NCBI GenBank assembly: GCA_965279195.1
Contig: CBDIHP010000047.1
Location: 310,001 to 374,000 of the forward strand
Origin: CBDIHP01 sp965279195
Lineage (GTDB): Bacteria > Planctomycetota > Planctomycetia > Isosphaerales > Isosphaeraceae
DNA length: 64,000 bases
Reading direction: 5' to 3'
Position numbers and translations under genes: made by a program. The notes below the pieces were generated by a model that worked only from the letters and a program-made list of their open reading frames with translations, did no database searches and had not been told where the DNA came from. Positions 1 through 8,812 of the stretch are shown one piece after another (the first letter of the stretch is position 1; each line of letters starts with the position of its first letter).

Positions 1-656
1 ATCAGGTTCGAGGGCTTGATGTCGCGATGCACCAACCCCTGTTCATGCGCGTGGCCGAGCCCGAGGGCGGCCTGGCGGGCCCAGTCGCAGGCGTGTCGGA
101 TGGGGGGCAGGCCTTCCGACCTGAGCACATCGGCGAGTGTGCGACCTTCGACGTATTCCATCACGAGCGCCAGGCCGGGCTCGCCGAGGGGGTCGGCGGC
201 CAGGGGCGCGGCGTCGAGCGCGGCGACGAGGTTGGGGTGCCAGACCCGCGCGGCGGCCTCGATCTCGCGGAGGAACCGGGCCCGGACGTCGGGCCTGGCG
301 AGCAGGTCGCCCCGGATGAGTTTCAGGGCGACCACGCGGTTCATCAGGCGGTGGCGGGCCTTGAAGACCAGGCCCATGCCCCCCTCGCCGAGGGGCTCCA
401 GGAGGACGTATTGCCCGAGGTTCAGCTCGCCCGCGCGGTCGGCCAGGAGCCGCTCGGCCTGGAAGGCGGTGATCCAGCCCCGGGCGAGCATGTCGTCGGC
501 GAGGGCCCTGGGCGCCGCGCCGTCGGCCGCCCTGGTGCGCACGAGGACCGTCTCCTCGGGCCGGATCGCGCCCGAGTCCTCGGCCCGCTTCAGGAACTGC
601 TCCGCGGCCTCGCCCGGCATGGCCATGCCCCGTCCGATCGGGTCGGATGCCCGCAT
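1..656 (-). CDS. Serine/threonine protein kinase, N-terminal part (cut by window edge)
   Basis: Read on the minus strand, this is the first ~218 residues of a Hanks-type Ser/Thr kinase; the rest lies beyond base 1. After ~80 residues of the helical leader common in planctomycete kinases comes a glycine loop (GEGGMG, ~90-95), the VALK lysine (~112), and the catalytic HRDIKPSN (~210-217), so the visible part has the residues needed for activity. The start is uncertain: ATG at 656 has a purine-rich stretch directly against it, and in-frame ATGs at 626 and 620 are alternatives. Substrate and partner are not visible. The long plus-strand frames over this span are shadows. Confidence 0.9.
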   Translation of the reverse strand, partial: MRASDPIGRGMAMPGEAAEQFLKRAEDSGAIRPEETVLVRTRAADGAAPRALADDMLARGWITAFQAERLLADRAGELNLGQYVLLEPLGEGGMGLVFKARHRLMNRVVALKLIRGDLLARPDVRARFLREIEAAARVWHPNLVAALDAAPLAADPLGEPGLALVMEYVEGRTLADVLRSEGLPPIRHACDWARQAALGLGHAHEQGLVHRDIKPSNL

Positions 657-812
657 CCCTCCCCATCAAGATAGGGGAATTCTTCGCGCGTGGGTACGGC
701 CTACCGGGAAGTTTCTCGGGGGATTCCCGGACGGCCGGGCGTGGGGAATAATAGCGGGCCGTGCGGCGAAAGGTTGAGAAATCGTTCACGAAATGGAATC
801 GAGGAGCGCCCG

Positions 813-1373
813 ATGCGATCGCCCGTCCCCCGCAGACTCCGCCCGATCCGGATCTTTGCCCTCGGCCTGCTCGCCCTCGGCCTGGCGGGCTGCGTGTCGA
901 GGACGCAGGACGGCGACGCGACGCTGTTCCGGTTCGAGGCGTGGGTGCCGGTCTCGGCGGGGGTCGGGGCGGTGGTGGGGACGGCGGCCGGCGTGCTCCT
1001 GCGACGGGGCGTCCCGCGCCTGGGCTGGCCGCTCCTGCTCCTCGGCCCGCTGGCCCTGGTGTGCCTGGTGCCCGGCCTGGCGATGGACAACGTGCGCGTG
1101 ACCCCGAAGGACTTCCGCCTGGAGGTCGGCTTCTGGTTCTCCCGGAACATCCACGAGGTGAAATTCGAGAACGTGTCGGCGATGCAGATCGTGGTCGAGG
1201 AGAAGTGGTCGGGCCGGCGGAGGTCGAAGTCGACGTACCTGGTCTGCCAGCTCAAGTCCGGCGGGGCCGACAAGGTCCCCGTGGGCGACATCATGAAGAA
1301 CGGCGGCCTCGCCGCGATCCTCGACCAGGCCCAGTCGCGTGGTATCCCCGTCGACGCGCCCCAGGGGCCCTGA
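813..1373 (+). CDS. Predicted membrane lipoprotein, function unknown
   Basis: 186 residues. The N-terminus is basic, then hydrophobic, ending in a lipobox (LAGC, Cys ~27), so it is probably processed as a lipoprotein. Two hydrophobic segments follow (~44-65 and ~73-92), then a soluble part of ~90 residues with alternating hydrophobic residues, suggestive of a small beta-rich domain. The start at 813 is chosen over in-frame codons upstream because GAGGAG sits 6 bases before it and the signal peptide begins there. It diverges from the kinase gene to its left. I do not recognise the family. Confidence 0.75.
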   Translation: MRSPVPRRLRPIRIFALGLLALGLAGCVSRTQDGDATLFRFEAWVPVSAGVGAVVGTAAGVLLRRGVPRLGWPLLLLGPLALVCLVPGLAMDNVRVTPKDFRLEVGFWFSRNIHEVKFENVSAMQIVVEEKWSGRRRSKSTYLVCQLKSGGADKVPVGDIMKNGGLAAILDQAQSRGIPVDAPQGP

Positions 1374-1711
1374 GCGGCACAGGTCCGAGGGCCGGGCCGA
1401 GCGTGCGATCTGTGCAGGGTCGGATGCGGACGCGGCCCCAATGGCCCGCGTCACCCCCACCAACCTGGGCGTTCGATGCGCCGGGTCTGACTGGGTGCCC
1501 GCGGGTTTCGTCCCCGAAACCACGGTGGGATTGCATCGTCGGGCACCCCGGTCCGAACGGCGGGCGAAATCTCGGTGGGGTGACGCTCACTTCATGGCCA
1601 GGGCTTGCACCCCGCCCGAAAAAATGCCCTTCGGCCCGGGATTTCGCTTGACGCCGCCCTCCGAACCAGTACCCTGCATTGCGTAGTACCCAGCAAGAAG
1701 GGCAGCGTGAT
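1374..1711. other. Intergenic region with nested hairpins and a padR promoter candidate
   Basis: No credible gene. Bases 1493-1501 pair with 1540-1548 (GGGTGCCCG/CGGGCACCC), and inside lies a 7-bp hairpin at 1504-1521 (GGTTTCG, loop TCCC). Further on, TTGACG (1648-1653), 16 bases and TACCCT (1670-1675) form a weak sigma70-like promoter for padR. Confidence 0.45.
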
Positions 1712-2044
1712 ATGAGTGCGTGGGAGACGCAGTTGCGCAAGGGGGTGGCGGAGCTGGCGGTGCTGGCGATCCTGTCGCGGGAGGAGCTCTACGGCTATGG
1801 GATCGTGGAGCGGCTCCAGGGGCGGGAGGGGCTGGCGCTGTCGGAGAGCACGGTGTACCCGATCCTCACCCGGCTGGCGAGGGAGGGGGCGCTCGGGATA
1901 CGCTCGGAGCCCTCGCCCAGCGGGCCACCCCGGCGCTATTACTCGCTGACGGCGGACGGACGCCGTCGGCTCACGGAGCTGGCGGAGAGCTGGCGGACGA
2001 TCTCGGTCTCACTGACCGGCCTACTCGATGGAGCGCGCGGATGA
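1712..2044 (+). CDS. PadR-family transcriptional regulator
   Basis: 110 residues, the size of a minimal PadR protein. The winged-helix core reads LRKGVAELAVLAILSREELY then GYGIVERL, with the family's STVYPILTRLAREG recognition-helix region and the PRRYYSLTADG wing, ending in a short C-terminal helix. PadR proteins are dimeric repressors, often of membrane-protein genes beside them. ATG at 1712 is preferred to 1679 because AAGAAGGG precedes it by 9 bases and homology begins there. Its stop overlaps the ATG of the next gene (ATGA at 2041-2044), so the two are translationally coupled; a regulator/HAAS pair is a recurrent arrangement. Confidence 0.92.
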   Translation: MSAWETQLRKGVAELAVLAILSREELYGYGIVERLQGREGLALSESTVYPILTRLAREGALGIRSEPSPSGPPRRYYSLTADGRRRLTELAESWRTISVSLTGLLDGARG

Positions 2045-2670
2045 GCACGACGATGGCCATGCAGACGCTGACGGATGAGCAACAGATGCTGATCGACGCC
2101 CGGCTCGACACGATCGACCGGATGCTCCTCGGCCGGATGTCCCGGGCCGACCGGCTCGCGATCGTGCAGGAGGTGGAGTCGCAGATCCACGACATGCTCG
2201 GCGGATTCCATGACGATTCGATCGCGAGGGAGCAGGTCATCGACGTCCTCCGCCGGCTGGACCCGCCCGAGGCGTATCTGCCCGAGGGGGATGAGGACAT
2301 GAGCATGGCGCGGCCGATGCCGAGGCGGCCACCTTCGCAACCGCCGGCCCGCCCGATGGCCTCCAGCCCCCGGCGCGAGGGGCTGATCGGCGGGATCCTG
2401 GGCCTGGTGTCGTTCGGGATGCTCCTCATCGTGCCGGCCGTGATCTACGGGATCGCGATCCTCTTCGAGTCCGATGTCTTCCTGATCGTCTCGTTGCCGC
2501 TGGCCACGCTCGCCGGGCTGGCTGGCTCCATCTTCGCGCTGGTGCTCTCGATCCGGGGGCGCAAGGAGGGGATCTGGCCGCTCGCGGGGATGATCCTCGC
2601 GCCGATTGCGCTGTTCTTCTGGGGCGTGGGGTTCCTATACGCGTGCCTGATCGTGGCGTCGAGCCTGTGA
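2041..2670 (+). CDS. HAAS-like membrane protein coupled to PadR
   Basis: 209 residues. The first ~85 form a helical, acidic region (DRMLLGRMSRADRLAIVQEV, then IHDMLGGFHDDSIAREQVID) like the HAAS domain often linked to PadR regulators. A Pro/Arg-rich linker follows, then about three transmembrane segments (~120-142, ~150-172, ~182-205). It overlaps padR by four bases, so they form one operon. Known HAAS proteins act as membrane sensors with PadR partners; that role here is inferred from context. Confidence 0.8.
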   Translation: MSTTMAMQTLTDEQQMLIDARLDTIDRMLLGRMSRADRLAIVQEVESQIHDMLGGFHDDSIAREQVIDVLRRLDPPEAYLPEGDEDMSMARPMPRRPPSQPPARPMASSPRREGLIGGILGLVSFGMLLIVPAVIYGIAILFESDVFLIVSLPLATLAGLAGSIFALVLSIRGRKEGIWPLAGMILAPIALFFWGVGFLYACLIVASSL

Positions 2671-2880
2671 ACCGCAGGGCGGGGTGCCACGCGGGTCGGG
2701 CGGCCCCGCCTGGCACCCCACCGATGGGGGCGGACGGTGCGGCGAGGGACGTCGCGTCGGATGCGGTCGTCGGTGCGGAGCCGGCCGGTTTGCGGGGCAA
2801 TCCCGGTCGGCACCACACCCGACGGCTCGGTTCCATCCGGCCTGGTTTCGGGAGCGAGCGTCCGCACGCCGGGCGTTGCG

Positions 2881-3084
2881 TCAGGCCGCGAAGCCGGGGA
2901 ACTCGGGGGTCGGCTCGGCGGGCCTTGCCGGGGCGGGGGCCGGTTGCTTGCCGGTCAGGGCGTCGATCTTGCGACGCAGTCGGGCGCTCACGCCCGCGTG
3001 GGCGGCCTGGCTCTGGAGGGCGTGGTAGAGCTTCGGGCCGGCCTCGGTTCCATATTTCCTGATGTAAGAATCAAGGCGTCTCAT
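2881..3084 (-). CDS. Small basic hypothetical protein
   Basis: 67 residues: a helical basic region (RRLDSYIRKYGTEAGPKLYH, then SARLRRKIDALTG) and a Pro/Ala-rich tail ending in FPGFAA. GAGGG lies 9 bases before the ATG. No membrane segment and no recognised domain. The amphipathic composition argues for a real gene, but the short length leaves doubt. Confidence 0.55.
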   Translation of the reverse strand: MRRLDSYIRKYGTEAGPKLYHALQSQAAHAGVSARLRRKIDALTGKQPAPAPARPAEPTPEFPGFAA

Positions 3085-3226
3085 CGGGTCAATCCCTCGT
3101 CCGCTATCCGCCTCGCGGCGGGCCCATTTTGATCACGTCATTCGCATCCTTTATTACGTCGCGGACGGGGGTTGCGTTCGTTCTTACCGTCGCATTTCGG
3201 CGATCGGAATTGTGGTTCCTCCGGCC

Positions 3227-3688
3227 TCAGTTCTGGACGACGACGCGGGGGGTCCAGGTGGGGATCTCCCGGAGGCCGAGGGCGTATTGCATCCAGCGGG
3301 TCCAGCCGTGGAGGTCCGCCTTCGGGCCGCTGGGGGTCCGGGGGAAGCCCGGGGTCTGAATCCGCTGGAGGACCACCGAGACGGGGCACATCAGGACGAT
3401 CGCCGTCAGGCCGACGGCCGAGAGCCGCACGAGCCGCCGGCGGAATCGGCGCCGGAGGGCCTCGGGGCAGTCGCCGGCAAGGAGGGAACCGTCGGCCCTG
3501 CGGAACAGCCTGGGGCGGCTGCGGCCCTCCTTGCGGCCCAGGAGTTCGGCCGCCTCGGCGACGGTGAGGTCCTGGAGGCGATAGACGTTGCGCGAGCAGG
3601 CGTGGCACACGCGCACGAGATCGTCGCCGGCCATGTCGTCCCACGCGGCCCGGCAGGGGGAGGCGGGGGCCAGATCATCGGAATCCAT
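3227..3688 (-). CDS. Membrane-anchored hypothetical with Cys motif
   Basis: 153 residues. It has a CHACSRNVYRL motif (~29-39), an EAAELL helix, RLFRRADGSLLAGDCP (~60-75) and one transmembrane segment (~88-107). The pattern C-x2-C...NVY...EA...R-x-DG...DCP is one I have seen in small planctomycete proteins with no assigned function; the three cysteines may bind metal. The C-terminal ~45 residues would lie across the membrane. Confidence 0.75.
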   Translation of the reverse strand: MDSDDLAPASPCRAAWDDMAGDDLVRVCHACSRNVYRLQDLTVAEAAELLGRKEGRSRPRLFRRADGSLLAGDCPEALRRRFRRRLVRLSAVGLTAIVLMCPVSVVLQRIQTPGFPRTPSGPKADLHGWTRWMQYALGLREIPTWTPRVVVQN

Positions 3689-3704
3689 CGGAGCCCCCTT
3701 TGGG

Positions 3705-3998
3705 GTGCGGGAGCGGAGCGGCCGCTTTCCGGGAGGACGGACGAGGCCTCACGCCCCGGGAGGGTCGGACCTGCCCGGCGTTGGCCGATCTCCACGCACG
3801 GAAGCGGCCGCTCCGCTCCCGCACGCCAGAGGTGGTACTTCGCCCGGATCGAACGCGAACCGTAGGGTGTGGTGCCCTCGCGGACCGAAGGGACGCGAGG
3901 CTCCGCACCGACCGGGGCGGAGGATCGAGCAGAAGCCCCCGTTCGGCCGTGCGCGTACGCTGCGCGGAGGCCGCGAGGACGCGACCACCACACCCTAC
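3705..3998. repeat. Two consecutive inverted repeats
   Basis: Bases 3705-3730 and 3799-3824 form an inverted repeat of about 26 bp (GTGCGGGAGCGGAGCGGCCG start) with one indel. Bases 3862-3874 and 3986-3998 form a second, perfect 13-bp one (GTAGGGTGTGGTG). Related GTAGGGTG ends occur near 4520 and 25310. The region 3689-4016 holds no credible gene and looks like small repeat insertions between 3227-3688 and the esterase remnant. Confidence 0.7.
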
Positions 3999-4016
3999 TC
4001 GGACAAGTGTCGCAGG

Positions 4017-4333
4017 TCAAGATCCGTGGAACAGGGCCTGGGCGAATTCGGGGAGGTAGTGCTCGCGCCAGACGATCCAGGTGTGTCCGCCGTCGGTCTG
4101 CTTGCTGACGACCGAGAACCCGTGGGATTCGAGCATCTTGACGGTGGCCTTGGTGGTATTCAGGAGGAAGTCGTCCTTGCCGGTGGCGAACCAGAGGAGC
4201 TTCAGGCCCTTCTTCGCGTCGGCGTCGTCGAGGGCCGCCGGGGTGTAGATGTGCATGCGCCGGAATTTCTTGAGCGACTTCGAGTGATACGGCACCGCCG
4301 CCACCGCCGTGGGGGACCTCCTTGAGGTCGGAG
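4017..4333 (-). pseudogene. Esterase (Fes/esterase-D-like) with internal deletion and frameshift
   Basis: The readable frame joins an N-terminal piece (VPYHSKSLKKFRRMHIYTP) directly to a C-terminal piece (AALDDADAKKGLKLLWFATG ... GGHTWIVWREHYLPEFAQALF). In secreted enterochelin-esterase-like alpha/beta hydrolases the first piece begins the beta-sheet and the second is the last ~80 residues carrying the catalytic His; the ~150-200 residues between, with the GxSxG serine, are absent. Just upstream the expected continuation (DLKEVPHG) is in another frame, consistent with a 2-base deletion near 4305-4310. The product cannot be an active hydrolase. Confidence 0.75.
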
Positions 4334-4608
4334 GCCGGCGAGCCGGGGACGTGAGCCGCCCACGATATCGGGCGAGACCTCGCGACGCCAGTTGCACGGA
4401 AACCCGAGACGCGACGAGAGGCCTTCCGGTCGGCGGAATCGGGAGGGCGTCCGCTCGCCGACGCCCTCGCCCGGGGGGGAGCTTGCCCCCGAGAAACCGC
4501 GCAGGGACGCGTCGCGGCGCACCCTACACCGGGCCATCGCCTTCGCGTAAGATGGAGAAAGCCCGCCGGGGTTTCGGGCGGGGGGACTCGTTGAGGAGGC
4601 ACCTTCGC

Positions 4609-5526
4609 TTGCGCAACCGCTGGAATACCCTCCGCATGGGCTGGAGCGCCGGGGTCGGGCTGATCGTGGCCGCCGCGCTCATGGCCGCCGCGCCCCAGGA
4701 GCCGGCGACGCAGCCGATCCCGAGCGCCGCCGCGCGCGGCGTCGGCAAGGCGTATCGCGTGCCCTACCGGCTCACCGACACCAACCACTTCCTCGTCCGG
4801 ACCCGCCTCAACGGCAAGGGGCCGTTCAACTTCCTGGTCGACACGGGCGCGCCGCTGCTCTATGTGAGCACCGACACCGCGAAGAAGATCGGGCTGGCGC
4901 CGGCAGAGGGCGAATACTTCGCCAACGTCGACCGGATCGACTTCGAAGGCGGGCCGTTCCTGACGAATTTCAAGGGGCGCGTCGAGGACCCGTTCCAGCT
5001 CATCGGCATGAACGCCCTGGGCCTGCCGGGGGCGTCGATCGACGGCATCCTCGGGTTCAGCGTGCTCTCCCGCTTCAAGCTGGAGATCGACCCCAGCCGC
5101 GACCGCATGACCTGGACCCGGCTCGACTTCGAACCCAAGGACCCGTTCGTCCCCAGGAACGCCGTGCGCAAGGCGCCGGCGGAGGTCCAGGCGATGAACG
5201 CGCTCGGGCCCCTGGCGAAGGGGATGGCGATGATCGTCGGCAAGCAGCCCGAGGAGAAGCGATTCGTCCGGGGCATGCTGGGGCTGACCGTCAGGAGCAT
5301 GGGCGGGGCGGTGCTCGTCACGTCGGTGTTGCCGAGGTCGGCGGCGGAGAGGGGGGGGATCCGGGTCGGCGACCAGATCGGCAAGGTCGACGGCCAGGCG
5401 GTCGGCAACCTCGAACAGGTCCGCGAGGCGCTGGCGAAGGTCAAGGCAGGAACATCCGTCCCCATGTACATCTACCGCGACGGCGACAAGTTCGAACTCA
5501 AGGTCCAGACGGCGGAGGGTTTCTGA
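4609..5526 (+). CDS. Retropepsin-like aspartyl protease with PDZ domain
   Basis: 305 residues, exported. An N-terminal hydrophobic signal (SAGVGLIVAAALMAAA) leads to an aspartyl-protease-like domain with VRTRLNGKGPFNFLVDTGAP; DTG is the catalytic Asp motif and GILGFSVLSRFKLEID is the usual downstream strand. A PDZ domain occupies the last ~95 residues (VLPRSAAERGGIRVGDQIGK). I take TTG at 4609 as start because GAGGAGG precedes it by 9 bases and the product then begins like its downstream paralogue (RNRW.. versus RLRNK..); ATG at 4636 is the alternative. One base separates its stop from the next start, so the paralogues are one operon. Confidence 0.88.
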   Translation: MRNRWNTLRMGWSAGVGLIVAAALMAAAPQEPATQPIPSAAARGVGKAYRVPYRLTDTNHFLVRTRLNGKGPFNFLVDTGAPLLYVSTDTAKKIGLAPAEGEYFANVDRIDFEGGPFLTNFKGRVEDPFQLIGMNALGLPGASIDGILGFSVLSRFKLEIDPSRDRMTWTRLDFEPKDPFVPRNAVRKAPAEVQAMNALGPLAKGMAMIVGKQPEEKRFVRGMLGLTVRSMGGAVLVTSVLPRSAAERGGIRVGDQIGKVDGQAVGNLEQVREALAKVKAGTSVPMYIYRDGDKFELKVQTAEGF

Positions 5527-5527
5527 C

Positions 5528-6394
5528 GTGTCGATCCGCTTGCGAAACAAGGCCGTCGTCGTTGCGCTCGCCTCGGGCCTGTCCGTGATCGCCCTGGCCG
5601 CCGCCTCGGGCCGCCTCGCCGTCGCCGCGCCCCCTCCCGACGACAAGGGCAAGGTCGCGAAGGTGCCGTTCATCCTCCTGCCGTCGAATCACATGGTCGT
5701 GCAGGCGAAATTGAACGGGAAGGGGCCCTACCGCCTGATCTTCGACGTCGGCGCGCCCATCACCCTGCTGAGCAACAAGGCGGCCGAGGAATCGGGCGCG
5801 GTCGACAAGAAGCAGAAGGCGTCGTTCCTGTTCTCGATGCGCGGCGAGGGGAAGGTCAAGGATCTTCAGGTCGGCGACCTCGACGACAAGGACCTGCCGG
5901 TGATGGTCTTCGACCACCCCGCGCTCAAGGCCCTGTCGGGCTTCTTCTCGGGACGGATCGACGGCATCATCGGCTTCACCTTCTTCGCCCGCTACAGGAC
6001 CACGATCGACTACCAGGCCAAGGTGATGACCCTGGAGAAGGTCGATTACAGCGTCCGGAACCTGATCGAGGACCTGCCCAACAAGCTCTCCGGGCCCAAG
6101 GTCGCGCGGGAACGCGTTTTTGCATCGAAATATCTGTTCGGACTGGAATTCGGCGACCCGACCGACGAGGGCGTGAAAATCTCCTCGGTGCGTCGCGACT
6201 CCCCGGCGGCGGCCGGCGGCCTGCGGTCGGGCGACATCCTGGTGAGCCTCGACGGCCGCTGGACCACCAATGCCGCCGACGCCGCCTTCGCCGCCTCGAA
6301 GCTCGAATCCCCCCCCGGCAAGGCCGTCGACGTCGTCGTCCTCCGCGACGGCGAGGAGCTGCACCTGGCGGTGAAGCCCGTCGAGGGGCTGTGA
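5528..6394 (+). CDS. Aspartyl-protease-like PDZ protein with altered catalytic motif
   Basis: 288 residues and a tandem paralogue of 4609-5526: signal peptide (VVVALASGLSVIALAAASG), protease-like domain, then PDZ (RRDSPAAAGGLRSGDILVSL). The expected D-T/S-G is D-V-G here (YRLIFDVGAPITLLS), removing the hydroxyl residue next to the catalytic Asp, so it may be inactive or act by binding only. GTG start at 5528 lies one base after the upstream stop, with GGAGGG inside that gene's end, so translation is coupled. It could be a regulatory partner of its neighbour; substrate unknown. Confidence 0.87.
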   Translation: MSIRLRNKAVVVALASGLSVIALAAASGRLAVAAPPPDDKGKVAKVPFILLPSNHMVVQAKLNGKGPYRLIFDVGAPITLLSNKAAEESGAVDKKQKASFLFSMRGEGKVKDLQVGDLDDKDLPVMVFDHPALKALSGFFSGRIDGIIGFTFFARYRTTIDYQAKVMTLEKVDYSVRNLIEDLPNKLSGPKVARERVFASKYLFGLEFGDPTDEGVKISSVRRDSPAAAGGLRSGDILVSLDGRWTTNAADAAFAASKLESPPGKAVDVVVLRDGEELHLAVKPVEGL

Positions 6395-6444
6395 GTCGTC
6401 ACATTTGCCTCCGAGCGTGCGCATGCAGGAGGCGGTGGGCGGAA

Positions 6445-6613
6445 GCGCTGGGCGCGGGTCTCCCGACCCCGCCCCCAGCTTGATCAACGGGGACCAGTGA
6501 ACCGGGTCTCCAGACCCGCTTTCGAGATCCGACATGCAACCGGTCTGGAGACCGGGTTCGGTGGTACGGCGCGGCGGTGGCCAGGGCGGGGTCGGGAGAC
6601 CCGCGCCCAGCGC
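6445..6613. repeat. Dispersed palindromic repeat, copy A
   Basis: 169 bp bounded by GCGCTGGGCGCGGGTCTCCC and its near-perfect inverse. Each half is a ~75-base unit also seen in copies at 10887, 13262, 29919, 50622 (single half), 55111 and 58181. It lies between convergent genes and may double as a terminator. Confidence 0.85.
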
Positions 6614-6672
6614 CCAAGGCCAGCGCCGATGCTTCGCGAATCGACCCATAACAAATGTCAATATTTCAAATC

Positions 6673-7029
6673 CTACGGCGGCCCGATCAGGTCCTCGACG
6701 GCCTCGATGAGGAGGCGGACGGACAGGGGTTTCCTGAGGAACGCCTGCCACAGGATGGGCTGCGAATCCGGCGGGGGGACGCTGTTCATCAGGACCACGG
6801 GCAGGTCGGCCAGGCCGCACTCGTGCCGCACGCGGTCGAGCACCTCGTAGCCGTTGCCCAGGGGGATCATCACGTCCAGGAGGAGCAGGTCGGGCTTGAT
6901 CTCGCGGATGCAGTCGAGCGCCTCGCGGCCGGTGGAGCAGGTCTCGGCCTCGTAGCCGTGGTGCTCCAGGATCGCCCGGATCGTCCGCGTCAGGTCGAAC
7001 TCGTCGTCGACGATGAGGACCCCCTTCAT
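6673..7029 (-). CDS. Single-domain response regulator
   Basis: 118 residues, one receiver (CheY-like) domain with no output domain. It has the acidic pair (VDDE, ~7-10), the phospho-acceptor in LLLLDVMIPLGNG (Asp ~52) and the C-terminal lysine in FLRKPLS. Its start overlaps the stop of the KaiC-like gene by ATGA (7026-7029), so it is translated with it. It could pass phosphate to or from the hybrid kinase divergent to this operon. Confidence 0.95.
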   Translation of the reverse strand: MKGVLIVDDEFDLTRTIRAILEHHGYEAETCSTGREALDCIREIKPDLLLLDVMIPLGNGYEVLDRVRHECGLADLPVVLMNSVPPPDSQPILWQAFLRKPLSVRLLIEAVEDLIGPP

Positions 7030-8573
7030 GGCGAGTCCTCCCCGTCCCGGGTCGAGCGGGCCAGGCCGGTCAGGATCGCCTCGGCGCTATCGAACGACGC
7101 CGCGACGTCCAGGCCGTCGTCGGTGATCTTGAACTCCCGGATCGAGGTGTCATATCGACTCTCTCGCATCTTCATGATCGAGATCAGCCGGTAGAGCTGG
7201 CTCCGGAGCTCGACGTATCGCAGCAGGATCACCGTCTCCACCACATTCCCCAGCTCCGGGTTGGGCATGTCGATCTGGGGCCGGAACAGCGCCAGCTCGT
7301 CGCTGATCAGGGCCGTCACGTCCGACGCCCGGAGCTGGTTGCAGAAGGCCGAGAGGAACCGCGGCATCCGCTCGGGGTAGACGCTCGCCGCGCGGAAGCC
7401 CTCGATCCCGTCCACGAACAGGCGTCGGCGCGACTCGGGCGTGTCGCGGATCTTCTCCAGGAGCTGCTCGGCGAGCGAATCGAGCATATGTTCGAGCGGC
7501 GGCTGCCAGATCAGCTCGATCATGCCCGCCCGGACATATTTCTCCAGGTCGATCTTCACCTGCCCCGCCTTCTCGATCAGGCGGGGGGGCGGCTCGTAGA
7601 ACCCGAAGTACGTCCCCTTCTGGCCCTGCTTCGCCCCCTCGACCAGGAACGACAGGCCGAGCATCGTCTTGCCCGCGCCGGGCGCGCCGAGGAGCGCGGT
7701 CGCCGAGCCGCTGGGCAATCCGCCGTACAGCATGCGGTCGAATTGCTCGACGCCGAACGCCATGCGCACCCGGGCCTCCTCGGCCGAACCGGGGGGCTTG
7801 TCGAACTGGATCTCGGTGCGTGGGTGAATGACCATGCCCTGATCGGTGATCTCGACCTCGTGCCGGCCGCGGAGGTAGTCGCCGCCCCGGAACTTGTGCA
7901 CGGTCAGCTCGCGGACCGCGCGGGGCCCGACGAGGGTGTCGGCCAGCTCGATCACGCCGTCGACCACCGCGTTCTCGGTGTAGGCGTGGGAGGGGTCCTT
8001 GAACGACATCAAGAGCGTGGTGCAGGCCAGCATCGAGGTGAAGGCCTGGAGCTCGTGCACGAACTCCTTGACCTCCTGCTCGCCCTCGGCGGCGAACTGC
8101 CGCAGGCTCTCCATGCCGTCGACCACGAGCATGGACGCCCTGTGGTCCTGCACGGCCCTGCGGATCAGGTCGAGCAGGGCCGCGGGGCCCTCCTTCCGCA
8201 GGGTGGGGTAGCCGCTGAGGTAGACGATCCGCTCCGACACATGCTCGGCCTTGAAGAAGGCCAGGGTCTCCATGTGCTTGAGCATCTTGTCGTACGACTC
8301 GACCAGCAGCGTCAGGTACACGCAGCGGCCATCGCCGAGGGACGCGTGGTTGAAGCACAGGTGGTTGCCGAAGATCGTCTTGCCGCTGCCGGGCGGCCCC
8401 ATCAGCGTGTAGGTCCCGCCGGGGAAGAACCCCCCTTTGAGAATGTGGTCGAGCCTGCGGATCCCGCTCTGCACCCGCCCCGGGGCCGCATCGCCGAGGT
8501 AGCTTGCGCCCGAGCCCGAACCCGAGCCCGACTCGCCGGCCGCGCCGGTACCGCCGAACAATCCGAACACCAT
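7026..8573 (-). CDS. KaiC-like double RecA-fold ATPase
   Basis: 515 residues with two KaiC/RecA domains. The first has Walker A GPPGSGKT (~59-66) and Walker B MLVVDGMESL (~148-157); the second has Walker A GAPGAGKT (~296-303) and the KaiC-type YFGFYEPPPRLIEKA. A Gly/Ser-rich leader precedes domain 1. Start at 8573 is preferred to in-frame codons upstream because GGAGAGGG lies 4 bases before and the homologous sequence begins there. Neither KaiA nor KaiB is visible, so a clock function is not supported; KaiC-like proteins with receiver partners and kinases are common signalling ATPases. Confidence 0.92.
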   Translation of the reverse strand: MVFGLFGGTGAAGESGSGSGSGASYLGDAAPGRVQSGIRRLDHILKGGFFPGGTYTLMGPPGSGKTIFGNHLCFNHASLGDGRCVYLTLLVESYDKMLKHMETLAFFKAEHVSERIVYLSGYPTLRKEGPAALLDLIRRAVQDHRASMLVVDGMESLRQFAAEGEQEVKEFVHELQAFTSMLACTTLLMSFKDPSHAYTENAVVDGVIELADTLVGPRAVRELTVHKFRGGDYLRGRHEVEITDQGMVIHPRTEIQFDKPPGSAEEARVRMAFGVEQFDRMLYGGLPSGSATALLGAPGAGKTMLGLSFLVEGAKQGQKGTYFGFYEPPPRLIEKAGQVKIDLEKYVRAGMIELIWQPPLEHMLDSLAEQLLEKIRDTPESRRRLFVDGIEGFRAASVYPERMPRFLSAFCNQLRASDVTALISDELALFRPQIDMPNPELGNVVETVILLRYVELRSQLYRLISIMKMRESRYDTSIREFKITDDGLDVAASFDSAEAILTGLARSTRDGEDSP

Positions 8574-8812
8574 GCTGCCCTCTCCGTCCTCGGTGCGTCG
8601 GCCCTGAACTTGCGTTGGCCGTGTTGGGTGTGGTCGAGAAGCAATCGTGGTGCCGGGGAAGATAGTTGATGGTTGATGGTGGATCGGTGGTGAATGATCG
8701 GTGAATCCCAGGCGGGCGGCGACCCGCCCGACACCGCGGGCCCCCCCTCCGCCCGCATCACCCAACACCCATCACCCATCCTTCATCAGGTCCTGTTGGG
8801 GGAGACGGGCTC

